A DNA stretch of 6,547 bases, taken from an uncultured Angelakisella sp. (lineage in GTDB: Bacteria > Bacillota > Clostridia > Oscillospirales > Ruminococcaceae). Made by a program: the position numbers and the translations under genes. The stretch covers positions 1 through 6,547 of the forward strand of contig CAJFUT010000237.1 of the NCBI GenBank assembly GCA_904420255.1, read 5' to 3'. Below are positions 1 through 5,142 of this stretch, piece after piece. The notes under the pieces were generated by a model that worked only from the letters and a program-made list of their open reading frames with translations, made no database searches and had not been told where the DNA came from. The first letter of the stretch is position 1. Each line of letters begins with the position of its first letter.

Positions 1-33
1 CGGGGGCCCGGGGGGCTCCCCGGCCGCTCTTTG

Positions 34-59
34 TCACTTTCTCTCGGCAGAGAAAGTGA
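34..59. repeat. Perfect 11-bp inverted repeat (hairpin)
   Basis: The arms TCACTTTCTCT (34-44) and AGAGAAAGTGA (49-59) are exact reverse complements around the loop CGGC. No T-run follows on either strand, so it does not look like an ordinary intrinsic terminator. The compact fold in a non-coding region would fit a dispersed intergenic hairpin family, but only this copy is in the window. Confidence 0.7.
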
Positions 60-145
60 GGCCCGGGGTCGCGCTGCGACCGGAGTAAACTATATAAACG
101 AAAACCCGGCGGGGCAGAAAAGAGAGCGGAGCACAACCTAACGAT

Positions 146-169
146 TCAGAAGGCGCTTCTCTCACGGAC
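146..169 (+). repeat. Intergenic repeat, copy 1
   Basis: Positions 151-169 (AGGCGCTTCTCTCACGGAC) recur exactly, inverted, at 4679-4697. Positions 146-155 (TCAGAAGGCG) recur in direct orientation at 4745-4754, followed by a partly conserved stretch. This copy lies just upstream of the recX promoter. A 19-nt exact match between two non-coding regions of a 6.5-kb window is very unlikely by chance. Its role is unknown. Confidence 0.6.
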
Positions 170-180
170 CGGAAAGAGCC

Positions 181-209
181 TTTTCAACCCTCCCGGTTTG
201 TGATACAAT
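181..209 (+). promoter_or_regulatory. Extended -10 sigma-A-type promoter for the recX operon
   Basis: A -35-like TTTTCA (181-186, 4 of 6 to TTGACA) stands 17 nt before a -10 TACAAT (204-209). A TG at 201-202 gives the extended -10 form TGnTACAAT. Transcription would begin near 216, leaving a leader of about 30 nt before the recX start. The promoter near 4839 has the same architecture and shares TTTGTG just before its -10. Confidence 0.7.
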
Positions 210-224
210 AATACGGCGAACAAA

Positions 225-236
225 AGGGAAGGGGGG
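225..236 (+). promoter_or_regulatory. Ribosome binding site that sets the recX GTG start
   Basis: The purine-rich AGGGAAGGGGGG ends 8 nt before GTG at 245. No in-frame ATG is near, and GTG gives the usual RecX N-terminus (short lead, then a basic stretch and FSIFGDGEF), so GTG is the preferred start. The start codon sits inside a 15-nt palindrome (243-257). Confidence 0.65.
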
Positions 237-244
237 CGCCGCCG

Positions 245-886
245 GTGACGGTCACCGAAATCCAGCAGACCAAGCGGGGGAGGTTCTCCATCTTCGGGGA
301 CGGGGAATTCCTTTTCTCGGTCCACAAGGACATCTTCCTGCTCCACCGGGAGCTGGCGGCGGGCCGGGAGGTGAGCGTCCAGCGGCTGGAGGAGATCCGC
401 CTGGAGGACGAGGAATACTCCTGCCGGGAGAAGGCCCTGAGCCTCCTGGACTACGCCCCCCAGAGCGAGGGGCGGCTCCGGGAGAAGCTGGAGCGGTTCT
501 ATCCCCCGGAAACGGCGGCGCGGGTGACGGCCCGCCTCCGGGAGGCGGGGCTCGTGGACGACCTGGATTACGGCAGGCGGCTGGCGGCGGACCTTCGGAA
601 CCTCCGGGGCTGGGGCCCCCTGCGGGTGCGCCAGGAACTGCGCCGCCGGCGCCTCTCCCCGGAAACGGTCCAGGCGGTGATGGAGGGGCTGGAGGAGGAT
701 TCCGAAGAGGACCCCGCCGACGCCGTCCTGCGGCTGGTGCGGAAGAAATACCTCCCGAAGCTCCGGGAGCCCCGGGGCCGGGAGAAGGTGGCCGCCGCCC
801 TCCAGCGCCGGGGCTACGGCTGGGGGGAGATCCGGGAGGCCCTCTCCCGGCTGGGGGAGGAGGACCTGCCCCCGGAAACAGACTGA
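245..886 (+). CDS. recX: Regulatory protein RecX
   Basis: RecX binds RecA filaments in the cytoplasm and modulates recombination and the SOS response, usually by inhibiting RecA. The 213-residue product shows the family's charged, helix-rich three-helix repeats. The diagnostic stretch is at residues 98-137: RLREAGLVDDLDYGRRLAADL, then GPLRVRQELRRRRL. The N-terminal part (about 1-55) has the beta-strand-like extension common in Firmicute RecX. Length is normal and the frame is intact. It starts with GTG and is the first gene after the promoter, with azlC 19 nt downstream. recA is not adjacent within this window, unlike in many proteobacteria, and no complete LexA box is visible. Family assignment is strong; the effect on RecA in this organism is inferred. 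Confidence 0.92.
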   Translation: MTVTEIQQTKRGRFSIFGDGEFLFSVHKDIFLLHRELAAGREVSVQRLEEIRLEDEEYSCREKALSLLDYAPQSEGRLREKLERFYPPETAARVTARLREAGLVDDLDYGRRLAADLRNLRGWGPLRVRQELRRRRLSPETVQAVMEGLEEDSEEDPADAVLRLVRKKYLPKLREPRGREKVAAALQRRGYGWGEIREALSRLGEEDLPPETD

Positions 887-905
887 CCAGGAAGGGGAGG
901 GGGCC

Positions 906-1628
906 ATGGCCCAGCCTGCCACAGAGAACAGCTTTGCCAAGGGGCTCCGGGACGGGGTCCCCATCGGGCTGGGATACCTTTCGGTGTCCTTCGCCTTCGG
1001 CCTTTCAGCGGCGGCCGCCGGGCTGCCGGTGTGGGGGGCGGCGCTCATTTCCATGACCAACGTCACCTCCGCCGGGCAGGTGGCGGGGCTTTCCCTCATG
1101 ACCGCCGCCGCCTCCCTGGCGGAGCAGGCCCTGACCCAGCTGGTCATCAACCTCCGCTACGCCCTCATGTCCCTTTCCCTGAGCCAGAAGCTGGAGCCGG
1201 GGATCCGCCTTCTGGACCGGCTTTTTATGGCCTTCCTGGTCACCGACGAGGTGTTCGCCGTGGCTTCCTCCCAGCCGGGGATGGTGGGGAGGCGGTATTT
1301 CCACGGCCTGATGCTGGCCCCCTACCTGGGCTGGAGCCTGGGGACTCTCCTGGGGGCGGCGGCGGGGGGCGTCCTGCCGGCGGCGGTGCGCTCCGCCCTG
1401 GGCATCGCCATCTACGGGATGTTCCTGGCCATCATCATCCCCCCGGCCAAACACCTGGCGCCGGTGCGGCGGGTGCTGGTCCTGGCGGCGGGCCTCAGCT
1501 GCCTCATCGCCTGGACCCCCCTTTCCCGGGTGATTTCCAGCGGCTTTTCCATCGTCCTCTGCACCCTGGCGGCCGCCGGGGCGGGGGCCTGGCTCTTCCC
1601 CAGGGAGGAGGCGGACCATGCCGGCTGA
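906..1628 (+). CDS. azlC: AzlC family branched-chain amino acid permease (large subunit)
   Basis: This is the large membrane subunit of the two-part AzlCD exporter, known from azaleucine resistance in Bacillus and from BrnFE-type branched-chain amino acid export. The 240-residue product matches family length. Conserved AzlC features include GLRDGVPIGLGYLSVSFAFG (13-32), SMTNVTSAGQVAGL (49-62) and INLRYALMSLSLSQKL (81-96). Several hydrophobic spans follow, including ones near 133-153, 158-178 and 188-205, and the last one ends near 230. A purine-rich ribosome site (890-903) precedes the ATG. The end overlaps azlD by 11 nt, which suggests translational coupling of the two subunits. The substrate is inferred from the family; individual AzlC homologues may move other amino acids. 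Confidence 0.92.
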   Translation: MAQPATENSFAKGLRDGVPIGLGYLSVSFAFGLSAAAAGLPVWGAALISMTNVTSAGQVAGLSLMTAAASLAEQALTQLVINLRYALMSLSLSQKLEPGIRLLDRLFMAFLVTDEVFAVASSQPGMVGRRYFHGLMLAPYLGWSLGTLLGAAAGGVLPAAVRSALGIAIYGMFLAIIIPPAKHLAPVRRVLVLAAGLSCLIAWTPLSRVISSGFSIVLCTLAAAGAGAWLFPREEADHAG

Positions 1629-1923
1629 TTTTCTGGCCCAGGTGGCGGTGATGGCGGCGGTCACCTACCTGATCCGGGCCCTGCCCCTGGCCCTCTGCCG
1701 GGGGAGGCTCCAAAGCCCCTGGCTGCGGGACCTGCTTTTTTACGTCCCTTACGCCGCCCTGGGGGCCATGACCTTCCCGGCGGTGTTTTCCTCCACCGCC
1801 AGCCCCTGGTCCGCCCTGGCGGGGGTTGCGGTGGGAGGGGTGCTGGCCTGGCGGGAAAAGGGCCTGCTGACGGTGGCCATGGCCGCCTGCGCCGGGGCCT
1901 TCCTGGCGGAACGCCTGCTGTGA
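1618..1923 (+). CDS. azlD: AzlD family transporter small subunit
   Basis: AzlD is the small membrane partner of AzlC and is needed for export of branched-chain amino acids. The product has 101 residues, normal for AzlD, and is almost entirely hydrophobic with three or four membrane spans. Recognisable family patterns are AAVTYLIRALPLAL near the N-terminus and FYVPYAALGAMTFPAVF in the middle. The ATG lies inside the end of azlC in another frame, the usual azlCD arrangement, so coupled translation and a fixed subunit ratio are likely. The stop is 22 nt before the next gene. Confidence 0.9.
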   Translation: MPADFLAQVAVMAAVTYLIRALPLALCRGRLQSPWLRDLLFYVPYAALGAMTFPAVFSSTASPWSALAGVAVGGVLAWREKGLLTVAMAACAGAFLAERLL

Positions 1924-1945
1924 GCCTGAAAAGGAGAGGACAACC

Positions 1946-2749
1946 ATGCTGAAGCCCATTTTGATGATCCTGGCGGCCCTGTCGGCTGTGGCGGCCCTGT
2001 TTTTCGGTCTGGTGCCCCTGGTGGGGTACCGGATCTTCCATGTGGGGGTGCTGCTCCTGCTCCTTTACGGAATAGGGGTGCTGCTGCTCCTGCTCTTTTG
2101 GGACGCCTTCCCCGACCCACTCTACCCCGGCTATCCCCGGGAATCGGAGCGGTGGTGGCAGATCCTCCGCCGGGTGCTGGCGGCGCTGCTGGCCCTGATG
2201 CTGCTGGCGGGGGCGGTCCTGTCGGCGGTGATGGCCCGGGCCGCCTGGGGGAACCCTCCCCCGGAGGAGGCCCGGGTGACCCTGGTGGTGCTGGGGTGCC
2301 AGGTGCGGGACGGCAGGCCCAGCCGGATGCTCCGGGGCCGCCTGGACGCCGCCCTGGCCTGGCTGGAGGAGCACCCCGGGGCCCCGGTGGTGGTTTCCGG
2401 GGGGCAGGGGCCGGATGAGGCGGTGAGCGAGGCCGCCGCCATGACGGAATACCTCCTGGAGCGGGGGATCCCAGGGGAATCCATCTACCGGGAGGACCGC
2501 TCCACCGGCACCCGGGAGAACCTGGAGTATTCCGCCCGGCTCATCCGGGAGGAGGGGCTCCCGGAGGCGGCGGCGGTGGTCACCGACGGGTTCCACCAGC
2601 TCCGGGGGCAGATTTACGCCGGGAGGGCGGGGCTTTCCCCAGTTTACGGGATCCCGTCCCAGGGCCCCTGGGGGCTGGCCCCGGGCTACTGGGTGCGGGA
2701 ATTTGCCGGCATCGCCAAGGCGGTACTGCTGGAGGGAGGAAGGAAGTAG
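1946..2749 (+). CDS. Membrane-anchored DUF218 (YdcF/SanA/ElyC-like) protein
   Basis: The 267-residue protein has three hydrophobic spans (about 4-24, 32-52 and 75-99) followed by a DUF218 domain (about 111-260), probably on the outer face of the membrane. Family signatures are VVLG (114-117), the glycine- and acid-rich loop SGGQGPDEAVSEAAAM (151-166), the STGTRENL segment (186-193) and TDGFHQLR (213-220), which matches the usual (S/T)-(S/D)-x-(F/Y)-H-x-x-R pattern. SanA and ElyC relatives affect envelope integrity and cell-wall lipid carrier use, and YdcF binds S-adenosylmethionine, but no reaction is established for this subgroup. A good AAGGAGAGG site (1931-1939) precedes the ATG. The next gene starts 3 nt after its stop. 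The exact function cannot be named from sequence. Confidence 0.85.
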   Translation: MLKPILMILAALSAVAALFFGLVPLVGYRIFHVGVLLLLLYGIGVLLLLLFWDAFPDPLYPGYPRESERWWQILRRVLAALLALMLLAGAVLSAVMARAAWGNPPPEEARVTLVVLGCQVRDGRPSRMLRGRLDAALAWLEEHPGAPVVVSGGQGPDEAVSEAAAMTEYLLERGIPGESIYREDRSTGTRENLEYSARLIREEGLPEAAAVVTDGFHQLRGQIYAGRAGLSPVYGIPSQGPWGLAPGYWVREFAGIAKAVLLEGGRK

Positions 2750-2752
2750 AAG

Positions 2753-4087
2753 ATGGTTAAGGTTGGGATGATTTCCCTGGGCTGCTCCAAAAACCAGGTG
2801 GACGCCGAGCGGATGATGGCCACCCTCCGGCAGGAGGGCTTTGAGCTTTGCGCCGACCCGGCCCGGTGCCAGGTGGTGGTGGTGAATACCTGCGGCTTCA
2901 TCGAGGACGCCAAGCGGGAGTCCATCGAGGCGATTCTGGCCGAGGCCCGGCGCAAGGGGGAGGGGAGCCTCCAGTGCGTGGTGGTCACCGGATGCCTGGC
3001 GGAGCGGTACCGGGAGGAGCTGGCCGCCGAGATGCCCGAGGCGGACGTGGTGCTGGGCATCGGCTGCAACGGGGACATCGCCGGGGCCATCCACCGGGCC
3101 CTCTCGGGGGAGCGGGTGGTGGAATTCGGCGAAAAGGGCGCCCTTTCCCTGGAGGGGGACCGGGTGCTGGCCAATCCCCCCTATTTCGCCTATGTCAAGG
3201 TGGCGGAGGGGTGCGACAACCGCTGCAGCTACTGCGCCATCCCCCTGATCCGGGGCGGGTTCCGCAGCCGCGCCATGGAGCATATCCTGGAGGAGGTGGA
3301 GCAGCTGGCCGCCCGGGGGGTCCGGGAGGTGAACCTGGTGGCCCAGGATACCAGCCGTTACGGCCTGGACCTTTACGGGGAATACAAGCTCCCGGAGCTG
3401 ATCCGCCGGGTCTGCCGGGTGGAGGGGGTCCACTGGGTCCGGGTGCTCTACTGCTACCCCGACCGGATCACCGACGAGCTGATCCGCACGATGGCCCAGG
3501 AGCCCAAGGTCTGCAAATACATGGATATCCCGGTGCAGCACGGCAGCGCCAAGGTCCTCCGGGAGATGAACCGCACCGGCAGCGCGGAAACCATCCTGGA
3601 GGTGGTCCGCCGCATCCGGGAGGGGATGCCGGGGGCGGTGGTCCGCACCACCATGATCGCCGGCTTCCCCGGGGAAACCGAGGAGGACTTCGGGGAGCTG
3701 TGCCGCCTGGTGGAGGAGGCCCGGTTCGACCGGCTGGGGTGCTTCGCCTACTCCCAGGAGGAGGGGACCCCCGCCGGGGAGCGGGAGGACCAGCTGGACC
3801 CGGAGCTGCGCCGCCGCCGGGCGGACCTGGTGATGGAGCGCCAGATGGACATCGCCTTCGCCTTCGCCGAAAGCTGTGTGGGCCGCTGCCTGGAGGTGCT
3901 GGTGGAGGGGAAGCGGGGCCGCCGGTATTACGGCCGCAGCTATATGGACGCCCCGGACATCGACACCCGGGTGTATTTCACGTCGGAGGAAGCCCTGGCC
4001 CCGGGGGACTTTGTCTGGGTGGACATCACCGGCGCCCAGGAATATGACCTGACGGGGAAGGCCCGTAACAAAGGAGAAACGCCATGA
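2753..4087 (+). CDS. rimO: Ribosomal protein S12 methylthiotransferase RimO
   Basis: RimO is a radical-SAM enzyme that adds a methylthio group to a conserved aspartate of ribosomal protein S12, using two iron-sulfur clusters. The 444-residue product has all three domains. The N-terminal MTTase domain begins SLGCSKNQVDAE (RimO-type, not MiaB-type) with cluster cysteines C11, C47 and C81. The radical-SAM core carries C154, C158 and C161 in the CxxxCxxC motif, with family patterns YCYPDRITDELI and YMDIPVQHGS. A C-terminal TRAM domain follows (about 376-440). The ribosome site (about 2731-2743) lies within the end of the DUF218 gene. The stop overlaps the pgsA start as ATGA, a conserved rimO-pgsA coupling in many clostridia. 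All catalytic residues I looked for are present. Confidence 0.96.
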   Translation: MVKVGMISLGCSKNQVDAERMMATLRQEGFELCADPARCQVVVVNTCGFIEDAKRESIEAILAEARRKGEGSLQCVVVTGCLAERYREELAAEMPEADVVLGIGCNGDIAGAIHRALSGERVVEFGEKGALSLEGDRVLANPPYFAYVKVAEGCDNRCSYCAIPLIRGGFRSRAMEHILEEVEQLAARGVREVNLVAQDTSRYGLDLYGEYKLPELIRRVCRVEGVHWVRVLYCYPDRITDELIRTMAQEPKVCKYMDIPVQHGSAKVLREMNRTGSAETILEVVRRIREGMPGAVVRTTMIAGFPGETEEDFGELCRLVEEARFDRLGCFAYSQEEGTPAGEREDQLDPELRRRRADLVMERQMDIAFAFAESCVGRCLEVLVEGKRGRRYYGRSYMDAPDIDTRVYFTSEEALAPGDFVWVDITGAQEYDLTGKARNKGETP

Positions 4088-4665
4088 GCAAAATGAACCT
4101 GCCCAACAAGCTCACCCTGCTGCGGGTGCTGATGATCCCCCTTTTCCTGGCGCTGCTCTACTTCCAGAGCTGGCCCCACCACTGGCTGGCGGCCCTGGTG
4201 GTCTTTGCCCTGGCCTCCATCACCGACGCCCTGGACGGGAACATCGCCCGGAGCCGGGGGCTGGTCACCGATTTCGGCAAATTCATGGACCCCCTGGCGG
4301 ATAAGCTGCTGGTCACCGCCGCCCTCATGGGCTTTGTGGACCTGCTGCGGGTGCCGGGATGGGTGGTGTTCCTCATTGTGGCCCGGGAGCTGACCGTCAC
4401 CGGCCTGCGGACCATCGCCGCCGACAAGGGGGTGGTCATCGCCGCCGACAAGTGGGGCAAGGTCAAGACGGTGAGCCAGATGGTCTGGATCTGCTACGGC
4501 CTGCTTATGGGCTGGGTCATCACCGCCTTTTCCATCCCGGGGGGCGCCGCCGCCGCCCTCCACCTGGCCTTCCAGCTGGGGATGGCGGTGGTCCTCTGCG
4601 CCACCCTCCTTTCCGGGGCGAACTACCTCTGGAAAAACCGCGCGCTTTTCAGCCAGGTGGGCTAG
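4084..4665 (+). CDS. pgsA: CDP-diacylglycerol--glycerol-3-phosphate 3-phosphatidyltransferase
   Basis: PgsA is the membrane enzyme that joins CDP-diacylglycerol to glycerol 3-phosphate, giving phosphatidylglycerol phosphate, the committed step to phosphatidylglycerol and cardiolipin. The 193-residue product has the normal length and begins MNLPNKLTLLRVLMIPLF, typical of PgsA. The CDP-alcohol phosphatidyltransferase motif is complete: D48, D51, G52, A55, R56, G65, D69 and D73, spaced as in D-x2-D-G-x2-A-R-x8-G-x3-D-x3-D. The LTVTGLRTIAADKGVVIAA-type region, also typical of PgsA, follows it. Several membrane spans are apparent. A strong AAAGGAGAAA site (4070-4079) lies in the end of rimO. It is the last gene of the run; no clear terminator with a T-run follows. 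Confidence 0.95.
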   Translation: MSKMNLPNKLTLLRVLMIPLFLALLYFQSWPHHWLAALVVFALASITDALDGNIARSRGLVTDFGKFMDPLADKLLVTAALMGFVDLLRVPGWVVFLIVARELTVTGLRTIAADKGVVIAADKWGKVKTVSQMVWICYGLLMGWVITAFSIPGGAAAALHLAFQLGMAVVLCATLLSGANYLWKNRALFSQVG

Positions 4666-4678
4666 CGCCCACAGGCAA

Positions 4679-4697
4679 GTCCGTGAGAGAAGCGCCT
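4679..4697 (-). repeat. Intergenic repeat, copy 2 (inverted, exact over 19 nt)
   Basis: The sequence is the exact reverse complement of 151-169. It begins 13 nt after the pgsA stop. Together with copy 1 it brackets the recX-pgsA operon in inverted orientation. Confidence 0.6.
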
Positions 4698-4744
4698 GCA
4701 TGGCGATGGGTGGTGCCCCGCTCTTTCAGCATATGATCTGGGAC

Positions 4745-4764
4745 TCAGAAGGCGGTTTTGTGAC
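4745..4764 (+). repeat. Intergenic repeat, copy 3 (direct, degenerate)
   Basis: TCAGAAGGCG (4745-4754) is identical to 146-155. The next ten bases, GTTTTGTGAC, agree with CTTCTCTCAC (156-165) at six positions. As in copy 1, it lies upstream of an extended -10 promoter, though farther from it (94 nt against 35 nt to the -35). Confidence 0.4.
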
Positions 4765-4769
4765 AGCAC

Positions 4770-4802
4770 CAATTTCCGCAGGCCGCAGGCCGGAGGAAAT
4801 TG
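4770..4802. repeat. Interrupted inverted repeat (8-bp outer arms, 4-bp inner stem)
   Basis: Outer arms CAATTTCC (4770-4777) and GGAAATTG (4795-4802) pair perfectly. After a 3-by-3 internal loop, an inner GGCC/GGCC stem (4781-4784, 4788-4791) closes a GCA loop. There is no T-run on either side, so it is not a standard terminator. The pattern fits a dispersed intergenic hairpin element. Confidence 0.6.
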
Positions 4803-4838
4803 CGAGCCGGCGGGGGCTGCCCCGCCCAGGCTGGGAAG

Positions 4839-4867
4839 TTGCAAAACCCTGGAATTTGTGGTAAAGT
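4839..4867 (+). promoter_or_regulatory. Extended -10 sigma-A-type promoter for cysS
   Basis: A -35 TTGCAA (4839-4844) stands exactly 17 nt before a -10 TAAAGT (4862-4867), with TG at 4859-4860 giving the extended form TGnTAAAGT. Predicted transcription begins near 4873, directly at the start of the T-box Stem I. This agrees with the leader boundary deduced independently from the RNA fold. Confidence 0.8.
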
Positions 4868-5042
4868 AAAAAGACGAGAACTGCGTCATGAGCAGGGAAA
4901 AAGGCTCCGGTTCCCCCGGCAGAGAGGGCGCGCCCCGGCTGAAAGCGCGCCCCGGAAGGGAAGGGGCCCCATGCGCCCTTGCCAGCAGGCCGGGGGAAAT
5001 CCCGGCCCGGCCCGCCCCCGTTACCCGGCCCGTGAGTGAAAC

Positions 5043-5072
5043 GCGAAGTGGAACCGCGCCCTGCGCCTTCGC
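5043..5072 (+). promoter_or_regulatory. T-box antiterminator
   Basis: Helix A1 pairs GCGAAG (5043-5048) with CTTCGC (5067-5072). The 7-nt bulge TGGAACC (5049-5055) carries the tRNA-binding TGGA. Helix A2 pairs GCG (5056-5058) with CGC (5064-5066) around a 5-nt loop. This is the canonical antiterminator shape, and its 3' half is shared with the terminator. Confidence 0.9.
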
Positions 5073-5105
5073 CGCCTCCCCCAGGGGAGGGGCGGGGCGT
5101 TTTTT
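5064..5105 (+). terminator. Regulated intrinsic terminator of the cysS T-box
   Basis: A GC-rich hairpin is followed by six Ts (5100-5105). One fold pairs CGCC (5064-5067) with GGCG (5096-5099), CCGCC (5072-5076) with GGCGG (5091-5095) and TCCC (5077-5080) with GGGA (5085-5088), with small bulges. It uses bases needed for antiterminator helices A1 and A2, so the two structures exclude each other. Confidence 0.88.
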
Positions 5106-5126
5106 CGTTCCCGGCAAAAATCCGCG

Positions 5127-5137
5127 AAAGGAGAGAG
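5127..5137 (+). promoter_or_regulatory. Ribosome binding site that sets the cysS start
   Basis: AAAGGAGAGAG has its GGAG 9 nt before ATG at 5143. It lies downstream of the T-box terminator, so translation must start at 5143 and not at upstream in-frame ATG codons such as 4888. Confidence 0.85.
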
Positions 5138-5142
5138 CTGCC

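Larger units (their letters stand above)
1..180. other. Non-coding region upstream of the recX operon
   Basis: No plausible gene was found here; the open frames that cross it have no family resemblance and no ribosome site. It holds a perfect hairpin (34-59), a smaller hairpin with 6-bp arms (GGTCGC at 67-72, GCGACC at 76-81, 3-nt loop), an AT-rich patch at 87-104 and a repeat copy at 146-169. A weak terminator-like fold (arms 152-158 and 174-180 with one mismatch, then TTTT at 181-184) may end transcription from an upstream gene, but it overlaps the recX promoter and is only a guess. Confidence 0.6.
4666..4838. other. Repeat-bearing part of the pgsA-cysS intergenic region
   Basis: The gap between pgsA and cysS is 477 nt. 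This first part has no credible gene. It holds an exact inverted copy of the upstream repeat (4679-4697), a degenerate direct copy (4745-4764) and a long interrupted hairpin (4770-4802). The first two can pair with each other imperfectly (4683-4697 with 4750-4764, 12 of 15 positions including one G-U), so 4679-4764 resembles a small element with imperfect terminal inverted repeats. The rest, to 5142, is the cysS promoter, T-box leader and ribosome site. Confidence 0.55.
4873..5105 (+). ncRNA. Cysteine-specific T-box riboswitch (cysS leader)
   Basis: T-box leaders sense uncharged tRNA and allow transcription into the gene only when the amino acid is short. Stem I folds well: CTGC/GCAG (4881-4884, 4985-4988), AGGG/CCCT (4894-4897, 4976-4979), GGCTCC/GGGGCC (4903-4908, 4963-4968), TTCCC/GGGAA (4911-4915, 4958-4962), CCGG/CCGG (4916-4919, 4952-4955) and a distal GC stem (4927-4933, 4945-4951). 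The distal CAGAGAG (4920-4926) and CTGAAAG (4939-4945) match known T-box Stem I elements. The specifier loop has A5 (4898-4902) facing CCATGCG (4969-4975), giving the Cys codon TGC at 4972-4974 followed by G. A second hairpin (GCCGGG/CCCGGC, 4989-5006) follows. The T-box core AAGTGGAACCGCG (5046-5058) contains TGGA, complementary to a UCCA tRNA end with U73, as in tRNA-Cys. Reading-frame continuity with cysS is accidental. Confidence 0.93.

Noticed and set aside
217..230. Possible LexA (SOS) box near CGAAC upstream of recX
   Set aside because: Only one half-site is present; the Gram-positive consensus GAACnnnnGTTC lacks its second half (AAGGGA follows).
1661..3541. Minus-strand open frame of 626 codons opposite azlD, DUF218 and rimO genes
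   Set aside because: It runs across three well-supported + strand genes and has His/Pro/Gly-rich low-complexity sequence and no family match. It is a composition artefact.
4672..4698. Terminator after pgsA (CAGGC/GCCTG arms)
   Set aside because: Only 5 bp pair around a 17-nt loop and no T-run follows, so it cannot be supported as an intrinsic terminator.
4980..4982. Alternative T-box specifier TGC
   Set aside because: It is followed by C rather than a purine and falls below the specifier loop in the best Stem I fold; TGC at 4972-4974 fits better.
4800..5039. Small + strand frame of 79 codons in the cysS leader
   Set aside because: It starts at an ATG-less or weak site upstream of the promoter's -10, crosses the promoter and T-box, and shows no ribosome site or family resemblance.
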